Program-made: the position numbers and the translations under genes
Origin: Acholoe squamosa
Taxonomy: Eukaryota; Annelida; Polychaeta; Phyllodocida; Polynoidae
Assembly: GCA_949317995.1 (NCBI GenBank)
Contig: OX439037.1
Span: 20,944,324-21,008,323, forward strand
Length of the DNA: 64,000 nt
Direction: 5' to 3'
The notes under the pieces: generated by a model
What the model was told of the DNA's origin: nothing
Databases searched by the model: none
Seen by the model: the letters and a program-made list of their open reading frames with translations, nothing else
Shown: piece after piece, positions 50,766 through 59,917 of the stretch
How positions within the stretch are numbered: the stretch's first letter is position 1
How the letters are laid out: every line of letters starts with the position of its first letter

Positions 50766-52094
50766 TGACGCTATCATCCCAAGTGAATGGGTCGTTTTTT
50801 TGCACACCTTCAGTATCTTACAATCCTCCTTAGGCGGTTACAAAAGAAAATGCACATGGACATGCGGAATGAAGTATGAGATCACAGCTGCATTTAATAC
50901 AATATACTTTGGTTCAAACATTTATCTGAACTTGAAATTATTTACAATTCCCTTAAACTTTGCTTTCCCTCATACCTTTTGGTCTGTGTGACTTAGTTGG
51001 TCCCATAATGAGACACCTCTATAGTAAGGACTTCTTTCATAGTGACTAGTTCTAGCTCGCCTGCAAGCAAAGCTGATCTTGCGATCACCTCTAGTTCTGA
51101 CATTTTGCTGTTCTTGGGCTTCACCATTTTGACATTTCATCCACATTATGCATACTAGTTGGATATTTCGCCTATCACTTTGTATCCGTATCCCGCATTT
51201 ACTCACTGACCTATCACTGACCTGTCCCTGACACCTTCTCTCAAGCAAATTCTAAGGTCCTGATTCTGCATTCTTTGCAGTTTCTGCAGTTCAGTATTGA
51301 TACAACCCCCTGTATAGAAAGAACAGTAGTCCCATCAAGAAATCTCCATACTCTGTTTAACTTATATAGTTTATTTCCCAGGCTTTTCTTTACCTTATTT
51401 ACATGACAATTGACACTGAATCTACTGTCCAGTTCTACCCCCAATGTAGTTGTAACTGGTACACGCGGGTAGTTGTTGACCTCCTAGAGTCAGCTGGGGG
51501 CCATCTAGGTTGCTTAGTTTAGCCTTGGTACCAAAGAACATGCCAGTGCTTCTTTCAGCATTAACAGTCATATAATTGGTTTTACACCACTCATGGACTC
51601 TGACAAGATCCTGCTGAAGGAGGGCACTTGAATCTAGACCGTTTGGGCGAGAGACATAAATTACAAGGTCATCAGCATACATCACGCTTTTACAATTGAC
51701 AAGCACATCTGGTAAGTCATTGACATAAATAATAAACAACAAGAGGCCCAACGTGGACCCCTGAGGGACCCCAAATTTTACCTCTCTTTGTTGTGATCTT
51801 TTACCCTTAGCTATTGCGCTATGGCTTCAATGCTTCAAATAGCCACTTAACCAATTTTTTTTTAATAACGGGTGCAAATTTAGTCTGTCAATTTTCTGAA
51901 TTAGGGTTAAATAGTGAACACAATCAAATGCCTTAGACAAATCGATGAAACAGGATGCAATTACCTCCCAATTATCCATATAATCAGCTTTTAGTTATAG
52001 CAAACAAAGCATCTCCAGTGCCCTTGCCACTGCGAAAACCAAATTAATTATCATTCAAAATTGTGTTCTCTTCTCGATATGAAGAGATTGCATT

Positions 52095-52640
52095 GTCAGG
52101 TCTGAGCCGACAACTTAAGGAAGCCACATTCAAACATAAATTTAGTCAATAAATTGCTAATTTCTTAACTATGAGGGCACATATCTCAAATATTTCAGAA
52201 TTTTCCTATGTTTCCTATGGCACATGCTATAAGCTTTTACATGGACTGAAGATTTCTTTTAGGAAATTTAACACAAAAATCGGAAATATGTTTCAGAGTT
52301 TAGTAGTGTCTACAGGCAATTTTGTTTGTAACTTAGTAACATGATTTCCTTCACATATAATTGTAATTCTTCATGCTGATCCAGGGTAAATAGATGTTCC
52401 TCTTTTATGTAGTGCTATCACCAAACTAATAAAAGCAATAGAAAAGGGTCTAAATACAATTTTCATGTCACTTTGATATTGTACTTAGATCTGTCCATTG
52501 AGGGCTAAAAATGGCCACACCCATACTGGCATACACCTATGGCTGGGGCCATACAGAGTGCAGTCTCCAACCTGATTGTGGAGTATTTTTTTCTAATAAC
52601 TTACCAGGAAGGGGCCGGTAGAAGAGTAAGTGGCCTCCAA
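52095..52640. other. Unassigned insertion within the LINE
   Basis: LINE homology stops at the end of the PKRGD block and resumes before FGFRSGKGTGD. The stretch between shows no reverse-transcriptase motifs, no clear inverted ends and no open frame. Confidence 0.4.
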
Positions 52641-52820
52641 TTCCTAATATAAAAAAATATCACCTCTCTTTGGGATTGGTACCAGTTTGCCATTCGCCCA
52701 GGATCTTGGAAAATATCCACTGTTAACAGAGTTGGTAAATATAGTGCACAGATGTGTAATTAGAAAATTGAAAGCATCTTTTAACACTCTGGAGTTTACA
52801 CCATCTAGGCCACAAGACTT

Positions 52821-53977
52821 CACAGCCAAAAATAACTTTCTTATTTTAAGAAATTATTTCTCATTTTAAGTAAAATTAACTTTAAACAAGTTTGCCTGCC
52901 AGGTAACAAAATTTTACTTGAAATCTTGGTATGTCCAGCTTACTTGAATTAAGAAATACAATCTTAAGATATAAATTCTTGAATCAAGTAATTTATTCTC
53001 AAATCAGGATTCAATTTTCTAGAATATTTCTTAAAAGAAGTAGATAATTCTCATGGAAGAGGATTATTTCAAGATAAACTTACTCATACCTTTTCTTAAT
53101 ATAAGTTATATTTTCTCATTTCCGATATTTCAAAAAACATTAATTTCCTTGTTTGTAAAGTGGATATGATTTTTATCTATTATGGAAATGCTTTAGATGG
53201 AATAGAAGGTTATCAGTATAGGTGACTCAGTGACAGAGGTTCATCAGATTACATGCAGCTCTTTGAAGCCACATTTTCTTAAGTGAATAAGACCTTTATT
53301 CAAAGTCTTTGACTTAATGAAAGGCTGTGGCACATCCTACCCTTACATTATCATATCATCTACGCAAAAGGTGTTTAGCTTCCTTTATGCCTTGAATTTC
53401 CCTCAATCAAATATCAGACCAATGGACCTGATTCTAAATTAATTCCAAATAAGTTTCCTTCAGTTTTCACTTTATCTTACCACATCTAATATTTTAGGAC
53501 CGAGTTTAAGCTAGGAATTTGTACTTTGCATTGCAAATAATTCACCAGAACAGGTAGTGCTGGCACCTAGTGGCAGACTAGATAATTTCCTCATTTTAAG
53601 AAAATAATACTTATCTGGCATGTTAGAAAATATTCCTTGGTCAATTTCTAACAAGATCTTAGTTCTACCTTTTACTAGATGTAAGAAAACACTTCTAGTT
53701 TAATAAATCTCATATTAAGAAATTAGACTTTCTTGTTTTAAGATATAAGATAAATAATGTTACCTGGTGGACAAAACTACCAATTTTGAGAAATTTTCTT
53801 AAGAAAAATAATCTTGAAAACTCAAATCAAGAAGGCAGCTCAGGATTTGTTCTAAACTTGATTTTTCTTAAAGACAAGATGACTGGTGAATCTTATAACC
53901 AGAATTTTTCTCATAACTAGAAAAAATTTCTTATATCAAGTTTATTTTCTTGGATAAGAAAATTATTTTTAGCTGTG
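52821..53977. mobile_element. CACAGCCAAAAATAA-ended DNA element, copy A
   Basis: Left end CACAGCCAAAAATAA and right end TTATTTTTAGCTGTG are inverted repeats with one mismatch. It interrupts the LINE between the codons for GIN and KSCGLDG. The interior is AT-rich with TTTCTTATTTTAAG-like phrases in both orientations and no transposase. Confidence 0.8.
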
Positions 53978-54887
53978 TTGTTAATACCAATGCCTTGTAC
54001 AAGTTTGCTTACAACCTCTTCATTAATGAAATCAGGCAGATTAATGTCTGGAGAACCATCAGGGATGACTAAATTAGGTAAGTCAGGTTGAAGAGCCAGC
54101 ATGATTCCATTAATCATATTATTAAAAAGCTTCTCTCCAATATCAGAAAAATACTTGTTGATATAATCAGCTACCTCATCAGGAACAACAACAGCACCAG
54201 TGTAACAGTCCTTCAGCTGAATATCAGTGCTCTTAGCCTTAGGGTTGACAAGTTTATTAATCTCTCGCCAGAAGCGCACCTGGTCGCCCCTGCATTCATC
54301 CAACAGCTTACTTACCCAAACCCTTTTACTGTTATTTTGATGCTGTTGTATCCGGTTTCTCATGCGGCCTATTTCCAGGACCAATGCCCTGTTGCCATTT
54401 CTATTTGGAGCCTTCATGAGGAGTTGTCTATCATTCATTAACTTTATCGTCTCATTACTTACCCAAGGCATTGATTTCTTTTTAACCATTGTTGTTTTAT
54501 GGGACAACTTTCATCCAAGTTGCTGATAATGGCATTATACATAATATAATCCCACTGCACATCAGGGTCATTGCTATAAAAGAATGGGGCCCAGTCATGA
54601 TCTAACATATATTCAAGGAAGTCATCCCTGTCATAATAACTGTGAGATCTGCCAGTGAACGTTTCCTTTAGGGATTCATTTTTTACCTTTTTTCTGCAGA
54701 TATAAACGGGATAATAATCTGAAATTAAACTTTCACAGACCCCATAGTGTGTTACAATGTCACAGTATGTTGTCAATACAGGTGTCTAGGGATGTCATTG
54801 ACATCCCATTTTGGTCGATTCCGTTTATCACGATTTTTGGTCTCGATATTCCGATTTATTCCCGATTTTATGACACAGTACAGCCTC

Positions 54888-55246
54888 ACAGCCAAAAATA
54901 ACTTTCTTATTTTAAGAAATTATTTCTCATTTTAAGTAAAATTAACTTAAAACAAGTTTGTCCGCCAGGTAACAAAATTTTACTTGAAATCTTGGTATGT
55001 CCAGCTTACTTGAATTAAGAAATACAATCTTAAGATATAAATTCTTAAATCAAGTAATTTATTCTCAAATCAGGATTCAATTTTCTAGAATATTTCTTAA
55101 AAGAAGTAGATAATTCTCATGGAAAAGGAATATTTCAAGATAAACTTACTCATACCTTTTCTTAACATAAGTTATATTTTCTCATTTCCGATATTTCAAA
55201 AACCATTAATTTCCTTGTTTGTAAAGTGGATATGATTTTTATCTAT
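54888..55246. mobile_element. Same DNA element, copy B, left part
   Basis: It matches the first ~360 bp of copy A with only a handful of differences. Similarity stops at GATTTTTATCTAT, where the LTR element begins. The rest of copy B should lie beyond the window. Confidence 0.85.
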
Positions 55247-55621
55247 TGTAGAGGTACACTTTATTACCATAGGAGTTGGGTACCGTCTGACGTGGCGGGT
55301 GAGTCGAGTCGTCGGACGTTCCTCAGGTTCCGGATAGGTGGCAGCACCGATCCGGGTCTGTGGGGACATCTGACGACGAACACCTGGGTCCGTATATAAA
55401 GCCCAGGGCTCAGCCGCTACGTCAGAGGCCCTTCTGGCCTCCGCACTATGTAGACCACTGCTTTCTAATATTAGCTGCCTCTTTGATATCATTCGGCAGC
55501 CGTGAGTGTGCATTAAATAATAAACCTAACCGTTGGCATACACTTGGAATACTGTCTTACTCTTTCTTTCCGAATCGTAAGACCCGAACCCCCCAGGTCC
55601 GTAAGGCCACAAACCCTTACA
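55247..55621 (+). repeat. 5' long terminal repeat
   Basis: It starts TGTA and ends TACA, the usual inverted tips. The left limit is set by comparing the interrupted DNA element with its intact copy. TATATAAA at 55393-55400 is a good TATA box and AATAAA at 55519-55524 a polyadenylation signal. Length 375 bp. Confidence 0.75.
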
Positions 55622-55622
55622 C

Positions 55623-55640
55623 TGGTGCCATGACCAGTTA
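55623..55640 (+). other. Likely tRNA primer-binding site
   Basis: TGGTGCCATGACC begins one base after the LTR end and opens with TGG, the complement of tRNA CCA. The tRNA was not identified. Confidence 0.55.
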
Positions 55641-55646
55641 ATTCTG

Positions 55647-58544
55647 GTGTATAGCCCGGACGTTATAACGTCCGAACGGCTAGTACATGGGTTAGACACC
55701 CTTAGGGAAGCTAACCCAGCAGGGCAATCACTTGCCCAAGAGAATGGAAATGGATCGCTAATGCTCCAAGCCCATTCGGATCCACAAGATGCAGAATCAG
55801 CATCCTGGAGAGATCCCGGACCCCACTATAATGATAGTGAGGAGAATCTGCCAGACTCTGTACGACGCGAACAGTCCATACAGAGACATAGTAACTTAAT
55901 AGGCCAGCATTCAATTGTTGACGAATTATGTGATTCGATGTTCGAAGTCGGTGGTAGTACTAACCCAGAACATCCGGCACCAATGCGAAAAAGGGTAACA
56001 TTCGGAGAACTACCTTATAGGTTACCCAGGCCCGAATTACCAATATTAGATTATAGCGCTATAGATGGCGACTTAACCTATGCGGTACCGGAAGGTGAAG
56101 AATTAAAACGACCGGATGTCCTGTTGTTGAATGAAACTTATGTAACTTTGAACGAGAATTTAAATACCTTGGTCAAAGCTAAGGATGAAGTACTGCATGA
56201 AAAACTTCAAATGGAAGAGGACCTAACTGGCATGCGAAAGGAATTCGAAGCCAGAAGGAGCGAGTACATGAAAGAACTCGAGAGTGAAGAACTAAAACTT
56301 CAATCTATGAGAGATTCATTCAATAAAGAATATGACAATAGGCACATTCGTATCCAAACATACATAGATACGAACGACCAACTGAACCTTGATAAGACAA
56401 AATTCGAATCCGAAATTCGCCATTATCAGGAGGAGTTGGATAAATTGAAACTTCAGTGCAGTAAACAAGCTGAAGATAATGAGACCATCCGGGTAGGCAT
56501 CATAGCTTACAACAAACAACTGGAGGAGGATAGACAGAAACTCACGAATGAGCTTCAGGAATTGCAGGCTACTGCAATAACTCTAGATAAATATGTAGAA
56601 GCAGCCCAGTTAACTATAGGTAATATAGACCCAGCTGTGGTATCTACAATGTTGGGAAAGACATCTAAAGATGCAACCCCAATTAGATACAGCCCATTCG
56701 TTGATGATGGGGCTGACAAGAATGTGGTATCCGGAATCTATAAGAAACCGGATAACGCTGCAGTAAATGGAACCGCATCTAAACCAGTAGTTCCAATGCT
56801 GGATACGATAGGACCAGCACCACCCATACCAGATTTGAGTCACAAAATCAAAGCGACTCACGATGGTGCTACAGGGAATAATAATAATTCACCCGTGGCA
56901 CAACCAAGAGCACCCGGACCAATGAGACATATGTTGACACCACCTTCATATTTCCCCCAACCCGGCCACAGTACACCAGCAGTACCAAGATTACCGAATC
57001 CACCCCCAGGTTCTGGTAATGGTCCTACTGATGGACGTTTTCCGAGACCAAATCCGCCACAAAACAATATCAACGGCGGTACGCACCAACCGAGAACATC
57101 TTCCTATGGATATAGAAATAATTATAATCCATCGGGAAGTGGCAATTATCAGAATGGTAATAGCTATAACCAGGGATGGAATCAAAATGATTCTTACCCT
57201 AGATATGCTTCTTCTGGAAACACCGGTCACAATAGTGGATACCCTGGTGGTTCATCTGGAGGCTATAATAATAATGGTCCACCAGGAGGAAACCCTCCAG
57301 GCGGCCCAGGAGGATCCGGATTCGGAGGATCAGGATCAGGAGGAGATGGCAGGAAACCTAACAGGAGAACTTCTATGCCTGCAGGGATGCAAACCATCTT
57401 TGATAGAAGCCAATGTATACAAAACCTTGGCATTGACTGCTACCGAAAGGGAGCAGACGGCATGGAAGTCATGAACTGGAGCATGCGAGAAGCAGATAGA
57501 CTACGCGGATGTAATAATCCGGCACGTAGGCAGGCACGGATACCCCCTCCATATGATTCTAATGATCCATGGAAGGACAGGTATCAAGCTTTTGTTGACG
57601 AAGTCAATTGTAGTGGCTGGACAAAAGAAGAAGCTCTGCCATATTTGATCTGTTGGTTAAATAAAGGCGGAAAAGTAGCCCTCAACCAATGGAGAGCAGC
57701 TTACGGAATATACGGTACTTATGATCAACTGGTCGAATGTGCCGCATACCTTTTCGGATCAATCGTTAGAGAAGATCCGTGGGTAAGCTTTAAGAAGAGG
57801 ACACAAAAACCTAAAGAATCACACAAAGTCTTTGGTTTGGAGCTACAGGACTTGCTTTCGAAAGCACGTCCAAATTGGGCTCACGATGATGATTGTTATC
57901 TACAAGAATTGTTTATACAATTCTACAGTGGATTGCGTGATCCGGATCACAAGCAAGTGGTCTGGGACTCTTGGAAAGATGACACTTCCTTCAGTGATCT
58001 GTTCATAGCAATCGATGGACATGACATGAAGAAACGTTTGGTAGGTCTCGGACCTAATCCAGTAAGAGCAGCTCCATTCCAATATGGAGGTACACCTGCT
58101 CCGGTATACGATACTTCCCAATTAGCTCCGGTTGAATCGAATGAAGTTGATGAGAATGATGAATATGTCTCCGATGAAAACGGAGATTATATTGGTTCAG
58201 TGCATGTAGCTGGAAAGTATTACCGACAAAAGCGGTATAGGAAAGTACATTCGAGAGGGAGAGGAGGATCTGTTGCTGGTAAAACAGCTTCCGGATCAAC
58301 TCAACCTGGCAGTGTAGCCTCTACGGCGAACCCAACTGTAGCAGCCACTGTTGCTCCGACTAACATGATGGAAACATTAATTGCCGGATTAACAGAAGCT
58401 CTAAAGAGACCGAGAGTTGACAAATCTCAGAGGAGATGTTTCAGATGCCAGAAACTGGGGCATTATGCTCCAGAATGTATGGCTGAAAAACCTGTCCCTC
58501 GTAGACAGGAGAGTGTCTCTGGAGTAAGTACAGAGGAAAACTAA
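55647..58544 (+). CDS. Gag-like polyprotein of the LTR element
   Basis: The open frame covers 965 codons; its first ATG is at 55761. Residues about 155-320 are strongly charged and heptad-like, so probably a long coiled coil. Residues about 405-565 are rich in Pro, Gly and Asn. Residues about 585-820 form a compact Trp-rich region likely to be the capsid domain. A CCHC zinc knuckle, CFRCQKLGHYAPEC, lies at about 931-944 and would bind the element's RNA. The length is well above that of a usual Gypsy gag. Capsid assignment is inference; the knuckle is seen. Confidence 0.75.
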   Translation: MYSPDVITSERLVHGLDTLREANPAGQSLAQENGNGSLMLQAHSDPQDAESASWRDPGPHYNDSEENLPDSVRREQSIQRHSNLIGQHSIVDELCDSMFEVGGSTNPEHPAPMRKRVTFGELPYRLPRPELPILDYSAIDGDLTYAVPEGEELKRPDVLLLNETYVTLNENLNTLVKAKDEVLHEKLQMEEDLTGMRKEFEARRSEYMKELESEELKLQSMRDSFNKEYDNRHIRIQTYIDTNDQLNLDKTKFESEIRHYQEELDKLKLQCSKQAEDNETIRVGIIAYNKQLEEDRQKLTNELQELQATAITLDKYVEAAQLTIGNIDPAVVSTMLGKTSKDATPIRYSPFVDDGADKNVVSGIYKKPDNAAVNGTASKPVVPMLDTIGPAPPIPDLSHKIKATHDGATGNNNNSPVAQPRAPGPMRHMLTPPSYFPQPGHSTPAVPRLPNPPPGSGNGPTDGRFPRPNPPQNNINGGTHQPRTSSYGYRNNYNPSGSGNYQNGNSYNQGWNQNDSYPRYASSGNTGHNSGYPGGSSGGYNNNGPPGGNPPGGPGGSGFGGSGSGGDGRKPNRRTSMPAGMQTIFDRSQCIQNLGIDCYRKGADGMEVMNWSMREADRLRGCNNPARRQARIPPPYDSNDPWKDRYQAFVDEVNCSGWTKEEALPYLICWLNKGGKVALNQWRAAYGIYGTYDQLVECAAYLFGSIVREDPWVSFKKRTQKPKESHKVFGLELQDLLSKARPNWAHDDDCYLQELFIQFYSGLRDPDHKQVVWDSWKDDTSFSDLFIAIDGHDMKKRLVGLGPNPVRAAPFQYGGTPAPVYDTSQLAPVESNEVDENDEYVSDENGDYIGSVHVAGKYYRQKRYRKVHSRGRGGSVAGKTASGSTQPGSVASTANPTVAATVAPTNMMETLIAGLTEALKRPRVDKSQRRCFRCQKLGHYAPECMAEKPVPRRQESVSGVSTEEN

Positions 58545-58654
58545 GGAGGGGTCTCCCGAGGGGCAAAGAAGGGGATCCCAGTGACAAATCTTGCCATGAT
58601 ATCACCATCCGTGATGATAGTTCACATGAAGTAACAAGATCGCCTAACACCGAG

Positions 58655-59917
58655 GTGGTTGTAGACACCCGGAAGGTTAGGGAAGCTGATATAACAGGTG
58701 CTATGGGAGCACAGGGGAAACCCAATATCAGTAACGAGGCAGGCGGCTATTCGTTAGCCAAGGTCTGTGGTGCCCACCTGCCCCCGGGTCATCCTTGTCT
58801 GGAATTCTTAAAAGGATGTGGATTGACTCCTGGTGTGAAAAATGACGTTCCGATTGTCACGGACATGCCCTCTGTTCTAAACGGAAGGCGGTGGTATGTT
58901 TGCCTTACTGTTAACGGAAGGTCTGCCGAATTCCTTGTGGATACGGGAGCTAGCCACTCTTGTATCTCCAAGGGGTTCTACGACCTTATACCGGATGAAC
59001 ATGATACTCTCAAATCGGGAGGAAGTGCTCAGACGGCCGACGGCAGTACCTTGCAAACGTATGGTAGAACTTGTGTGAGACTACAGTTAGATGGTATACA
59101 TGACTATGTCATGAGCGCCACCGTTGCGGATATAGCAGATGAGGGGATACTCGGGTTGGATTTCGCATCCCTGTATGGTGCTGTATTGGAACCCCAAACA
59201 GGAGTGTTGAGTGTGAGATACCCGTACCCCGTGAAGGTTAGATGTGCACTGAGACAAGTGAGCAGTATGGCTAGTGTGGCACACACTGTGCGAATCCCTC
59301 CGGGAGTAGCCTGTGATGTGCTTGTAAGAAGTGATCCTGCAATGCGTAACAAACCTGCAGTGATAGAACCGGATGTAGTTACTTTGTCAGGTATTGGATT
59401 AAATTCTGTAGACACAATAGTAGCGAATGCATCCTGGTCGGTAGTACCTGTCTCCAATACTGGAAACACTACTATCTACTTGAAAAAGGGACAAGTTTTT
59501 GGAAACGTGACCCTTTCGGAAACTGTAACGGATAGTAAGCTAAGCTTACAGAAGGTAACAGGAGATGATGAAATTTCGGAAGACTTACTTAAGTTGTATG
59601 AAGAAACTTCATTAGAAGATCCGGAACACCGGAAAGAGTTCTATGATATGCTCTGTCAGTATCATACTGCCTTTGCCAAACCTGGTGAAAAACTAGGTAC
59701 GACAAATAAGGTATTACATAAAATAGATACTGGAGATGCCGAACCCTTTAAGATACCGTATAGACGGTTACCCTTAGCAAAAAAGAGAGTAGCTGAGGAT
59801 GAAATAAATAAGTTGACGGACAGAAGGATGAGTGGAAGCCAGCAGTGGCGGAGCCTTTTCCAGCTAGCTATGATGGTCGCTACCTGTATGTCCACCCGGA
59901 ACTGCAGGCACAAGTGA
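58655..59917 (+). CDS. Pol-region frame: protease and leading edge of reverse transcriptase
   Basis: An aspartic protease is clear: LVDTGASHSC with the active Asp near residue 96, and the second-half motif GILGLDF near residue 164. It would process the polyprotein. A spacer follows, then IPYRRLPLAKKRVAEDEINK near residues 370-390, the usual lead-in to reverse transcriptase. The frame is not the gag frame, as in elements that read pol by frameshift or from a spliced message. Later pol parts are not seen. Confidence 0.75.
   Translation: MVVDTRKVREADITGAMGAQGKPNISNEAGGYSLAKVCGAHLPPGHPCLEFLKGCGLTPGVKNDVPIVTDMPSVLNGRRWYVCLTVNGRSAEFLVDTGASHSCISKGFYDLIPDEHDTLKSGGSAQTADGSTLQTYGRTCVRLQLDGIHDYVMSATVADIADEGILGLDFASLYGAVLEPQTGVLSVRYPYPVKVRCALRQVSSMASVAHTVRIPPGVACDVLVRSDPAMRNKPAVIEPDVVTLSGIGLNSVDTIVANASWSVVPVSNTGNTTIYLKKGQVFGNVTLSETVTDSKLSLQKVTGDDEISEDLLKLYEETSLEDPEHRKEFYDMLCQYHTAFAKPGEKLGTTNKVLHKIDTGDAEPFKIPYRRLPLAKKRVAEDEINKLTDRRMSGSQQWRSLFQLAMMVATCMSTRNCRHK

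Larger units (their letters stand above)
50766..54790 (-). mobile_element. CR1/L2-like LINE, 5'-truncated and interrupted
   Basis: Minus-strand pieces appear in order: endonuclease end with SLISDYYPVYI and a linker (54776-53978); LDGVNSRVLKDAFNFL and PRSWANGKLVPIPKRGD (52829-52644); FGFRSGKGTGDALFAI (about 52040); GVPQGSTLGLLLFIIYVNDL with the catalytic MYADDLVIY (51790-51650); a thumb region (51444-51241); and a C-terminal RSPYYRGVSLWDQLS (near 51000). Several frameshifts and stops are present. Two foreign stretches interrupt it: the DNA element at 52821-53977 and an unassigned ~545 bp at about 52095-52640. The 3' end is an AAT-type tail, as usual for this superfamily. The 5' break is near 54790. 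Confidence 0.8.
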
